From assembly GCA_902490365.1 (NCBI GenBank), contig CABUDQ010000043.1, positions 1-18,874 on the forward strand: a stretch of DNA of 18,874 nt. The letters are read 5' to 3'. Made by a program: the position numbers and the translations under genes. A model generated the notes under the pieces. It was not told where the DNA came from. It saw only the letters and a program-made list of their open reading frames with translations, and made no database searches. The stretch's first letter is position 1, and the number at the start of each line of letters is the position of its first letter. Source of the DNA: an uncultured Collinsella sp. GTDB lineage: Bacteria > Actinomycetota > Coriobacteriia > Coriobacteriales > Coriobacteriaceae. Of the stretch, positions 1 to 7,700 are shown one piece after another.

Positions 1-87
1 CCGTACATGTACGGATGAATGTGGGAGGTGTTCGGATGAAGTCGATAATCAAGGGGTCACAAATCGCCGCTTTTTAAAAAATAGTTC

Positions 88-116
88 TTGCCAGTGGGCG
101 GGAGCTCCGTTATATT
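88..116 (+). promoter_or_regulatory. Promoter of tRNA-Val
   Basis: A -35 box TTGCCA (88-93) and a -10 box TATATT (111-116) are separated by exactly 17 bp. Transcription would start near 123, about 23 nt before the mature tRNA, giving a short 5' leader for RNase P to remove. The boxes were read by eye; the spacing and position support them. Confidence 0.7.
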
Positions 117-145
117 ATTTCCTGCGCACTCGCGCACCCTTGATC

Positions 146-220
146 GGGCGTTTAGCTCAGGGGGAGAGCGCTTCCCTGACACGGAAGAGGTCAGAAGTTC
201 AAATCTTCTAACGCCCACCA
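146..220 (+). tRNA. tRNA-Val, anticodon GAC
   Basis: The cloverleaf folds cleanly. The acceptor stem is GGGCGTT paired with AACGCCC. The D-arm contains TTAGCTCAG..GGAGAGC. The anticodon stem CTTCC/GGAAG encloses loop CTGACAC, so the anticodon is GAC (178-180), which reads valine GUC/GUU codons. The T-arm is AGAAG-TTCAAAT-CTTCT. The 3' CCA is encoded at 218-220. The gene stands alone between its own promoter and terminator. Confidence 0.96.
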
Positions 221-228
221 AATGTTCG

Positions 229-264
229 CAGCTCAGAGGCTTCGCCTCTGAGCTGTTTTGTTTT
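229..264 (+). terminator. Rho-independent terminator of tRNA-Val
   Basis: A perfect 12-bp stem (CAGCTCAGAGGC / GCCTCTGAGCTG, 229-240 and 244-255) is followed directly by TTTTGTTTT. It begins 8 nt after the encoded CCA and ends the single-gene tRNA unit. Confidence 0.92.
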
Positions 265-382
265 ACGCTGCCAAGCCAAAAGGACGCCGCGGCACCCAAA
301 GCGCCCAAACAGCCCCGGTGATTGCCCCGATCAGGCGCGGATGGGTCTCGCAGCCATATATAAATAACCCCCTATAAATTGA

Positions 383-560
383 GGTTTAATACTTTTCCCG
401 AGAAGTGAACGAGCTTATTTGGACCCCCGGAGCATCCACACTTTTTGACGTTAAAACCGCAGGATTCCAGCAGCAAAACCGCAGGAAACGAGCCCCCAAA
501 AGTGTCGATGCTTCGGGGGTCCATTCTGGCTCGTTCACTTCTCGGGAAAAGTATTAGACC
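383..560. repeat. Large palindromic repeat, copy 1
   Basis: The two ~60-nt arms (about 383-445 and 498-560) are near-perfect inverted repeats; both contain TAATACTTTTCCCGAG at the outer end and GGACCCCCG(A/G)AGCAT further in. The ~52-bp core is not palindromic and carries the 11-mer AAAACCGCAGG twice, at 453-463 and 475-485, 22 bp apart. A second copy lies at about 12228-12406 with its core inverted. Copy 1 lies between the plus-strand tRNA unit and the 3' end of the minus-strand gene at 600-1703, so it separates converging transcripts. No reading frame is evident inside. The rest of 265-599 holds nothing I recognise. Confidence 0.88.
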
Positions 561-599
561 TGAAAATATAGCCGCTCATTCCAACCCCCCATTACCGCT

Positions 600-1703
600 T
601 CACCAATACTGATGCGTCCCGATAACGGCATGCCAGAGCGCAAATCGCTTCGTTTCGACGCGCGCGAGGGCAAAATATCGCTGCTCTGCACTCATCGCCT
701 TGTTAAAGATGGGGCGCTTATTCCGATGCAGCTTCCGTCGGATGCGTTCGCACAGCCGAACGAGCTTGTCGTAGTCATTTGCTTGGTCGGTTGTCACCGT
801 AAAATACGCTACTCCCTCAAGCAGTTCCAACTCGTTGCGGCGCTCGGCATCCTTGTGGATCTTCTCGCGGCCGTCATGAATGGCATCGCTGTCGTAGTCG
901 ACCATCGCGGTCAGCACCTCTGGCAGCAGCCCGGCCTTTACTTTATCCCTGCCTACCTCAACTTTAGCCGTAAGCGTAATGTCGGGCGTGCGCTCCAACA
1001 CGCGCAGTTTGCGCTCGCGCCCATCGTTGAGTCCATCGCGAATGAAAGCCTTCTTGTTGAGCTCGGCCTTGCCCAATGCATACCCGCCGTAGCGCGCAGG
1101 CAGCGACATAAACATGCACAGCCCCGACTCCCTCGGAGAGCGCGACCCCTCGTTCACATATGCAAGCAGAGCCTTTGCTTTCGCAAGCCCCCTCACCTTT
1201 GGGGACGCCTCGATATAAGCCGCAATGAGCTCCTTCGTCGTGAGCCTGCCATCGCGCATGCCCCCATCCCTGCTTGCCACCCCACCGGGAGCAAGGTTAT
1301 CCAGCCGGTAGTCCGATGTCATGGCATAGCCGGCGTAGATGGCCTCCGCCGCATCGCCATCGTGCGCGGCCTGCAAAAACGCCAGCTCGGGAGAGCACAC
1401 GTATGCATCCAGGTCGCCCATCCAGTGGCCCAGCGAGATAAACGAACCCGCCGGGAGCTCGTTGGTGCACAGGTGCGTCTTAACATGCTTGCTCCGCCGA
1501 CGGTCGGCGCGCGACGGCACCAGCAAATCCAGCGTTTGGATCCCCAGGTCATAGCGATCGATAAACTCCTGCGCCTCTTGGTCCAAGAGCGTGCAGGCGC
1601 CCGCAATCGACACGACCTCTGGTTCCGAATCCCCAAAGCGCGGGTTCGGGATGTGTGCCAAGAGCGCCAGCGCAGCGTTATGTGAAACGATAAAGTACCC
1701 CAT
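600..1703 (-). CDS. DUF559/Vsr-like nuclease-fold protein with AbiEi-like N-terminus (putative)
   Basis: A 367-residue protein of unproven function. Residues about 1-110 (VSHNAALALL at the start, later VCSPELAFLQAA) resemble the N-terminal part of AbiEi-type or DUF559-containing actinobacterial proteins. Residues about 255-315 look like a DUF559/Vsr-type core: a strand with VDYDSD (258-263), then D275 and R278 in HKDAERRN, then LLEGV and a hydrophobic strand. That spacing is typical of PD-(D/E)xK-like very-short-patch-repair folds, but catalytic competence cannot be judged by eye. I chose the ATG at 1703 because similarity starts there; a TTG at 1790 would add 29 arginine-rich residues. No Shine-Dalgarno is visible, but TATCTT (1710-1715, minus strand) lies 6 nt before the ATG, so the mRNA may be leaderless. 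It is divergent from the DUF5710 gene. Confidence 0.7.
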   Translation of the reverse strand: MGYFIVSHNAALALLAHIPNPRFGDSEPEVVSIAGACTLLDQEAQEFIDRYDLGIQTLDLLVPSRADRRRSKHVKTHLCTNELPAGSFISLGHWMGDLDAYVCSPELAFLQAAHDGDAAEAIYAGYAMTSDYRLDNLAPGGVASRDGGMRDGRLTTKELIAAYIEASPKVRGLAKAKALLAYVNEGSRSPRESGLCMFMSLPARYGGYALGKAELNKKAFIRDGLNDGRERKLRVLERTPDITLTAKVEVGRDKVKAGLLPEVLTAMVDYDSDAIHDGREKIHKDAERRNELELLEGVAYFTVTTDQANDYDKLVRLCERIRRKLHRNKRPIFNKAMSAEQRYFALARVETKRFALWHAVIGTHQYW

Positions 1704-2020
1704 GGCGCGAAGATAGCACGCGCGTCGACGGCGACTCGCGACCCTGGCGAGTTTTCGGCAAACGACCAGCAGTTTTTTGCTGTGGCGCAACCAAAGTGTT
1801 CATTCGTCGACGTCTAAATGCAAATCCGTCAAGCTTTTGGCAAGGTTGCCGCTCAACTGACCAAAAGCTGACCATTTGCTTGCCCATTTGCTTGACGACG
1901 CGCCCGCGCCAAAACGCCCCGCGACTTCTCGGACGGTCGAAATGCTCGTTTAGCGACCACACACCCAGCGCTGGGGTATCCTTGGAGCACATGCACCGCA
2001 AGCCACGCAAAGGAGCCGCC
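1704..2020. promoter_or_regulatory. Divergent intergenic region with inverted and tandem repeats
   Basis: This 317-bp stretch separates the divergent genes at 600-1703 and 2021-2719. It holds a 9-bp inverted repeat AGCTTTTGG (1832-1840) / CCAAAAGCT (1861-1869). This is immediately followed by a tandem 12-mer, CCATTTGCTTGC (1872-1883) and CCATTTGCTTGA (1884-1895). A weak -10 box TATCCT (1977-1982) could serve the plus-strand gene. Longer open frames run through it but lack coding character. Confidence 0.35.
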
Positions 2021-2719
2021 ATGCGCACCGAGCTCGATGTTCCCTTTTCGCACAAAGACCAGGCCAAAGCCCTGGGCGCCAAGTGGGACCGGGTCAAGAA
2101 GATCTGGTACGTGCCCGATGGCGTCAACCCCGAGCCCTTTGCCGCGTGGCTGCCCGGCGTGGATCGCTCCGACCCCAGCGCACCCTACATCTACCTGGTG
2201 CTGGGCAAGCGCGAGTGTTGGAAGTGCCACGAGCAGACGACAGTCGCGGCCTTTGGCATTCCGTATCGGGTAGCCGAGGACTCGGGCAGCAAGGCTGCGC
2301 CCGGCGCAATACCCGCTGTGGACGACGCGGGCCACATCGCGATCGACACCGCCCGCGCCAACGCCATAGCCATCGTCCCCGCGCTGGGCTGCGTGCCGGC
2401 CGAAATTCGCGACTACCTGCGCGAGCGCTGCGGCTACAAGCCCGTAACGTCGCGCACCACCAAGACCGTATCGCTCGCCAGCACCTGCACCGGCTGCGGC
2501 GCGCTGCAAGGCAGCCATTACCTGTTCGAGGAGCCCACGTCGCCGTTTGCACTCACGGCCATCAACAAGCTGCCCGCGCTGGAGTTCGTGCGCGTGGAAG
2601 TCGCCGGCGTCTACGGCATCCCCGCCAGCCAGGACAACTTTGACCAGGCGCTCTTCACCTGGGCACGCGACCACCACACCCAGTTCCACAAGACCTTGTA
2701 CGAGGGGATTTACCTGTAG
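2021..2719 (+). CDS. DUF5710 domain protein with two CxxC knuckles
   Basis: A 232-residue protein. Residues 1-45 match the DUF5710 pattern: VPFSHKDQAKALGAKWD followed by KIWYVPDG and F..W. This small domain is often fused to DNA primase-like or plasmid-transfer proteins. Two cysteine pairs, C66/C69 (CWKC) and C156/C159 (CTGC), could together bind zinc. No primase or nuclease motif was found in the remainder, so the role is unknown; nucleic-acid binding is an inference. The ATG at 2021 has AAAGGAG (2008-2014) at good distance, which decides against in-frame starts at 1796 and 1991. Its 3' end faces the minus-strand zinc-ribbon gene across a strong hairpin. Confidence 0.85.
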   Translation: MRTELDVPFSHKDQAKALGAKWDRVKKIWYVPDGVNPEPFAAWLPGVDRSDPSAPYIYLVLGKRECWKCHEQTTVAAFGIPYRVAEDSGSKAAPGAIPAVDDAGHIAIDTARANAIAIVPALGCVPAEIRDYLRERCGYKPVTSRTTKTVSLASTCTGCGALQGSHYLFEEPTSPFALTAINKLPALEFVRVEVAGVYGIPASQDNFDQALFTWARDHHTQFHKTLYEGIYL

Positions 2720-2744
2720 GGCATCTTATAAGGCAGAAACGGCT

Positions 2745-2808
2745 GAGCGTGGAAAATCTCCCGTTTTTGACAGCCCTTCAGCCCAAAAACGGGAGATTAT
2801 CCACGCTC
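2745..2808. terminator. Strong hairpin at a convergent junction, probable bidirectional terminator
   Basis: Two 24-nt arms (2745-2768 and 2785-2808) pair with a single mismatch around a 16-nt loop; the arms contain GAGCGTGG and ATCTCCCGTTTTT. A GGTTTT run follows on the plus side. It lies 25 bp after the DUF5710 stop and 41 bp beyond the stop of the minus-strand gene, so it can end both transcripts. The stem is longer than an ordinary terminator and may be another dispersed repeat family. Confidence 0.72.
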
Positions 2809-2849
2809 GGTTTTCGATCGTCCAAAAATCCTCGCTCGCCATCAGGCAA

Positions 2850-3131
2850 TTAGGTGTCCGCATCGTCATAGGTAATGGCGCATCCACAGGTCGGGCATTG
2901 CTGAGGATAGACCGGGAGGCGCAGGCCCGTTCGAACCCGCGGGTCGGTGGCGTGCTTATCGCGGGCATCGATGAAGGTGATGTCTAGGCACGGAAGGTCT
3001 GTACCGCAGCAAGGACAGGGCAGACAGATTTGGCTGCAGCTGGCCTCGATGAGCGGAAATAAGCTCCGATCCATCAAAACGCGCGGTAAGTTACCGTATG
3101 CGCCGCGCGCGATATCGCTTCGCCATCCCAT
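2850..3131 (-). CDS. Small zinc-ribbon protein of unknown function
   Basis: A 93-residue protein with two cysteine knuckles, CPCC (about residue 39) and CPTCGC (near residue 80), arranged as one zinc ribbon spanning about 45 residues. Between them lie charged residues with TFIDARDKHATDPRV. The ATG at 3131 is preceded by GGAAAGGGGAG at suitable spacing, which supports real translation. It lies 118 bp downstream of the HNH endonuclease gene on the same strand and may be cotranscribed. No catalytic motif is visible; it could be a nucleic-acid or protein-binding accessory factor. I do not recognise a named family. Confidence 0.7.
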   Translation of the reverse strand: MGWRSDIARGAYGNLPRVLMDRSLFPLIEASCSQICLPCPCCGTDLPCLDITFIDARDKHATDPRVRTGLRLPVYPQQCPTCGCAITYDDADT

Positions 3132-3249
3132 GGTCTCCCCTTTCCTGTTTTACCTGTTGAGAAGAGGATGGCAGGATCGTGCGGCTCTCGTTGCGGCGCG
3201 ACGCGATCCGATCAATCGACATGATTGGGTTGCGACGGGCCACGCCCAG

Positions 3250-4332
3250 CTAATACGGAGCAACGGCTTCCGCCCGGCGCCGCGATTCCGAGAAATCAAA
3301 CTCGGCACGATGAGCCTCGAGGAATCGAGCGTTGGGACGCAGGCGATGTTCGTCCGGCTCACGCAACACCGACCCTGCAAACGCCGCATAGTCCGTATGC
3401 CGCAGAAGATACGACCCGCAAAGTTGATAGTCGCCACGCACCAGCTCAAACGAAATCAAATGAGCATCGAACAGCGAGTGCAAGTCACGGCGCAGCAGAA
3501 TACCGTTGCTGACAACTTGCGACTTGGGACCCGAGTAGTTCTCGATATGCGCGGCCTCGAGAGCTTCATCCACATTGCAGCCCGAGACGGCACATCGACC
3601 GGTATAAGCCTCAAAAAGCTGATTGCGAAAACGCTGCTGGCCGATTCGCTCGCGACGCAACGCATAACGGACCTTTTCATCGTCGCTCGCTGGAGTGCCG
3701 GAAAACTCCGCCGCGACCGGAGCGTCCTTCATGTAGCTCATATCAGGGAAGAAACGCGCATCGGGTCCGCCCTTGTGGACGGGACCGTGCAGCACAAACC
3801 AGCTGTTCTCGGGCTCGTAACGCTCAACGAACGCTAGGCCCAGCACTTTGTAGCCGGCGCTCGTTGCAAAGAACACGCCAACGGGAACGCCGCACTCCAT
3901 GCAGTTGATCATCTTTTGGTTGTAGTCCTGGTCGCGCCAGTTTTCGACCGAAGCACTTTGCGACGAGTACTTGAGCACCCACGTGCCGTCCTCAAGATAG
4001 AGCGGCGGAACATCGGGGTAGGCGCCGCGCTTGGAATTGTGCACCGAAAGGGCGAAGGTCTTTTCGCGCGGCTGATTAACGCGCCCGCGACCAGGCCAAA
4101 AGATGCCCGAATCGCGCGACACCGGAAAGAGCTCAGAATCAATCGTCAGGCGAAAGGGATATTGAGGGCTATCGGCATTGGTGCGATGCGGGAGTTTGTC
4201 CCATAGGCCGCCACGCTGCTCCTCGCGCAAGAACCATTCCCAAGCCTGAACATATTCGGACGGCACAACGCTGCAAGCGCGGTCGAAACTCGGCCGAGCA
4301 ATCAGCGGAACACTAGAAGCAATGCCGTCCAT
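3250..4332 (-). CDS. HNH endonuclease (HNH_2 type) with N-terminal reader-like domain
   Basis: A 360-residue protein. The C-terminal third carries an HNH_2-type (PF13391-like) nuclease: RCAVSGC (C247, C252), AAHI with H262, SNGILL with N276 and DLHSLFD with H285, matching the His-Asn-His metal site. Residues about 60-185 form a beta-rich domain (DGTWVLKYSSQS, YKVLGLAFVERY, SWFVLHGP) in the place where McrA-like enzymes carry a modified-base or PUA-like reader, so a modification-dependent restriction role is plausible but unproven. The ATG at 4332 was chosen for its GGAGG at 7 nt; a GTG at 4362 is also in frame. A -10-like GATAAT lies at 4363-4368. No methyltransferase is adjacent, which fits modification-dependent or standalone action. 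Confidence 0.85.
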   Translation of the reverse strand: MDGIASSVPLIARPSFDRACSVVPSEYVQAWEWFLREEQRGGLWDKLPHRTNADSPQYPFRLTIDSELFPVSRDSGIFWPGRGRVNQPREKTFALSVHNSKRGAYPDVPPLYLEDGTWVLKYSSQSASVENWRDQDYNQKMINCMECGVPVGVFFATSAGYKVLGLAFVERYEPENSWFVLHGPVHKGGPDARFFPDMSYMKDAPVAAEFSGTPASDDEKVRYALRRERIGQQRFRNQLFEAYTGRCAVSGCNVDEALEAAHIENYSGPKSQVVSNGILLRRDLHSLFDAHLISFELVRGDYQLCGSYLLRHTDYAAFAGSVLREPDEHRLRPNARFLEAHRAEFDFSESRRRAEAVAPY

Positions 4333-4362
4333 AAGGAACCTCCAGGAAGAACAGTTCTTCAC

Positions 4363-4368
4363 ATTATC
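4363..4368 (-). promoter_or_regulatory. Candidate -10 box of the HNH gene
   Basis: The minus strand reads GATAAT about 30 nt upstream of the chosen ATG. No convincing -35 box is found at 16-18 bp. The placement argues for the ATG at 4332 over the GTG at 4362, which would leave almost no leader. Confidence 0.35.
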
Positions 4369-4413
4369 GCCGACCCCGAGCGATATGCGACAAAGTGCTT
4401 CCAGCGGACAGCC

Positions 4414-4451
4414 ACAAAAAAAGGGGCCGCTTCAATCGAAGCGGCCCCTTT
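4414..4451 (-). terminator. Terminator downstream of the C-terminal gene remnant
   Basis: A perfect 14-bp stem, AAGGGGCCGCTTC paired with GAAGCGGCCCCTT plus one further A-T pair (4420-4433 and 4438-4451), has loop AATC. On the plus side it is preceded by an A run (4416-4422), which becomes a T run after the hairpin on the minus strand. It therefore terminates minus-strand transcription, 26 bp after the stop codon of the remnant at 4477-4707. Confidence 0.85.
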
Positions 4452-4476
4452 AGGCAGTTTAATTGTTGTCTTGCCT

Positions 4477-4707
4477 CTACTTAGAGTCAGGCACGATGCC
4501 GACCAGGCTAACCGTTACATCGAAGGTCGGACTTCCTTCACCAACATCGAGGCCGGACATGTTCTGACAATCGCTGTCAGTGCCTTCCATCCAAATGACA
4601 ACCTTGAATTCAGTTCGCCGCTGAGCCGCGGCCCCATATGGGTATACTCTCGGGGATTCGACTCGATTCGCCCCCGTTGGGGCGTCAAAGGAGACTGCAT
4701 ATGTCCA
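4477..4707 (-). pseudogene. C-terminal remnant of a secreted/TasA-like protein gene
   Basis: A minus-strand frame is open from 4707 to a TAG at 4477-4479 (76 codons) but has no credible start. Its last ~55 residues read as real protein: RVYPYGAA, then RTEFKVVIWMEGTDSDCQN, then SPTFDVTVSLVGIVPDSK. The pattern FKVVIWxEGxDxDC is reminiscent of the C-termini of SipW-dependent TasA/camelysin-like surface proteins, which is my tentative family guess. A strong terminator follows the stop in the right direction. The 5' part is absent: upstream lies the promoter and start of the M16 peptidase gene. It looks like the tail of a gene whose front was deleted. An ATG within it (MEGTD) would give only 38 residues. 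Confidence 0.5.
4643..4648 (+). promoter_or_regulatory. Candidate -10 box of the M16 peptidase gene
   Basis: TATACT lies 52 nt upstream of the ATG at 4701. No good -35 box is seen 16-18 bp before it, so the promoter may need an activator or rely on surrounding bases. The site overlaps the antisense remnant frame. Confidence 0.4.
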
Positions 4708-7700
4708 CTACCTCAACCGACCCGCGCGCCGCTGCTGCCGCGCTGCTGGTGCCCGGCACCACCTGCCACGGCTTTACCGTCGAGCGCTGCGAGACCGTGC
4801 CCGAGCTCGACTCGGACGCTTACGTGCTGCGCCACACTGCCTCGGGCGCTCGCCTGCTGTACCTGGCGTGCAACGACGAAAACAAGGCCTTTGCCATTGG
4901 CTTTAAGACGCCGCCGGCCGATTCCACGGGCGTGTTCCATATTCTTGAGCACTCGGTGCTGTGCGGGTCGGCCAAGTTTCCCGTCAAGGAGCCATTCGTC
5001 GATCTGATCAAGAGCTCCATGCAGACGTTCCTCAACGCCATGACCTACCCCGACAAGACCATCTACCCCGTTGCCACCACCAACGAGCAGGACCTGTACA
5101 ACCTGATGGACGTGTACCTGGACGCGGTGTTTAACCCGGCCATCTATACCAAACCCACCATTTTTGAGCAGGAGGGCTGGCACTACGAGCTGGACCTGCC
5201 GGAGGGCGCCGAGGGCGAGGGCGGCGACAGCTCCGCGAGCCTGCGCGAGGGCACGCTGCGCTATAACGGCGTGGTGTTCAACGAGATGAAGGGGGCGCTG
5301 TCCGACCCCATGAGCGTGCTGGACGACGCCGTCAACGCCGCGCTCTATCCCGACACCGCCTATGCGCACGAGAGCGGCGGCGACCCACGCGCGATTCCCG
5401 CGCTCACCTACGAGCAGTTCCTGGATACGCACGCGCGCCACTACAATCCTTCCAACTCTTATATAACGCTCTACGGCGACCTAGATGTGGACCGCGCGCT
5501 GGCGTTTTTGGACGAGCGTTATCTGTCGCAGCCGAGCGCTGCGAGCCGCCGCATGGACGCTGCCGTTGCCGCCGGCGAGGACCCGTCCACGCTGGCACCC
5601 AATCCGCTGGACGCGCAGGAGCCTGTGACCTGCGAGTATAAGCGCGTCGAGATGGCCACCACGCCCGAGAACGCCTTGGTGGGCCTGGGTCTGGTGCTGG
5701 GCAGCGCGCTCGACCGCAAGCGCACGATCGCGGCGGATATCCTTTTCGAGGCACTGCTGGGCTCCAACGAAGCACCGGTTAAGAAGGCCATTCTGGCCGC
5801 CGGCCTGGGCGGCAACGTGGTGAGCTACACCGCGGCCGAAAGCCTGCAGCCCTACGAGCTCATCATGCTGCAAAACGCGCAGCCCGGCGTGGCGCGCGAG
5901 CTGCGCCGCGTGTTCCAGGACGCCTGCCGCGACCTGTGCGAGCACGGCGTTCCGCGCGAGCGCCTGGAGGCCATCATCAGCAGCAACGAATACGACCTGC
6001 GCCAGCGCGACTACGGTATCGCTGACGGCGTGGCCATTGCGTGCGACGCGCTGAGCACCTGGCTCTACGATGACGATGCTGCAACGCTGGCGCTCAAGTA
6101 CGGTCCGGTGTACGAGGAACTGCGCGGCGAGCTGGACGGCAGCTATTTTGAGGACCTGCTGCGCGAGCTCGTGCTGGAAAACGACCACATGGCGCTGGTC
6201 GAGCTGGTACCGGTGGATGCCGCCGAGGGTTCGGAGGGCGCCGGAGCCGCCGAGCTGGCAGCCAAACGCGACGCCATGACCGATGCCGAGCTGGCCGACG
6301 TGGTCGAGCGCACGGCCGCGCTGCGTGCCGCGCAGGAGGCGGAGGACACGCCCGAGGCCAAGGCCACGCTGCCGCGCCTGCGCGTGTCCGACATTGGCGA
6401 GGCGCGCCCCGAGCCGCCGCTGGTCGTAGACACGACCGCGCCCATCCCCTGCCTGCGCCACGGCATCCCTACCAACCGTTTGGCCTACGCCATGCAGTAT
6501 TTCGACCTGAGCTGCGTCGCGTTTGAGGACCTGCCCTATGTAACGCTGCTCTGCCGCCTGCTCAAGCAGCTGCCCACGAGCGAGCACTCGGCCGAGGAAC
6601 TCGACAACTTGCTCGCCGGCAAGCTAGGCTTTTTGAGCTTTACGACCGAGGTCATGACCCAGCCCGACGTAAACGGCGCGCGCCCCTACCTGCTGGTGAG
6701 CGCCGGTGCCCTGTCCGAGAAGATCGGTGCGCTGGCGAGCCTGCCGCGCGAGGTGTGGTCGAGCACGCTTTTGGCAGATGCCGACGCCGACCGCGTGCGC
6801 GACGTGCTCACGCAGATTCGCATTGGGCTTGAGCAGGGCTTTATCAACAACGGTCACTCGGCGGCGCTCGGTCGCGCGATGAGCTACAGCTCGCCTTCGG
6901 CCGTGGTGCGCGAGCAGCTTTCGGGCGTGGACTTCTACCTGTTCCTGCGCGATCTGCTCGACCACTTTGACGAGCGCCTGGACGACCTGCGCGCCAAGCT
7001 TGCCGAGCTGGCAGGCCGCATCTTTGTGGCCGATGGCTGCATGGCGAGCTTTACCGGCAGCGATGAGGACTTTGACGCGTACTGGGATGCCGCGGGCAAC
7101 CTAGGGCTTGGCGCGGGCGATGGTGCCGGCCGCGACGCGCTCGTGGTGCCGGCGCCGTGCGACCGCCACGAGGCTTTCGTGATCCCCAGCGACATCTGCT
7201 TTGCGGCAAGCGCGTGCGACCCGCGTCGCCTGGGCATTGACGTGACAGGCACTTGGGCCGTGGCTGCCAACGCGCTCTCCTACGACTACCTGTGGAACGA
7301 GATCCGCGTGAAGGGCGGGGCGTACGGCTGCGGATTCCGCGCGGCAGGTGAGCGTCAGGCGGCGTTCTACACCTACCGCGACCCGGCGATCGATCCTTCG
7401 ATTGAGCGCGTGGAGCGCGCGGGTGCATGGCTTGGCAGCTTTGAGCCCGACGAAGCCGCCTTTGAGGGCTTTATCGTGAGCTGCGTGAGCGGCATGGACG
7501 CGCCGGTGAAGCCGTACGCGCTCACCAAGCGCCGCAACACGACCTACCTGGCCGGGCTCGATCCGCATGCGCGCGAGGAGCGTCGCGCCCAGATGCTCGC
7601 CGCCACGCCCGGTGAGCTGCGCTCGCTCGGCACCGACGTAACGCGCATCGCAGCCGAGTCGCCCACCTGCGTCTTTGGCGGCCGAGACGTCATCGCCAAG

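Noticed and set aside
1..67. Plus-strand frame open from the window edge to a TAA at 65-67 (ends MKSIIKGSQIAAF), and the palindrome CCGTACATGTACGG at 1-14
   Set aside because: Possibly the end of an upstream gene, but only 21 codons are visible and nothing recognisable is in them; the palindrome is short and single.
57..321. Overlapping open frames on both strands across 57-321
   Set aside because: They run through the tRNA-Val gene and its terminator, so they are chance frames.
612..1685. Long plus-strand frame opposite the DUF559-like gene
   Set aside because: Antisense shadow caused by GC-rich codon bias; no domain and no ribosome binding site.
5481..6587. Long minus-strand frame inside the M16 peptidase gene
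   Set aside because: Shadow of a gene with clear catalytic motifs; composition is His/Gln/Arg-rich as expected for antisense of GC-rich coding DNA.
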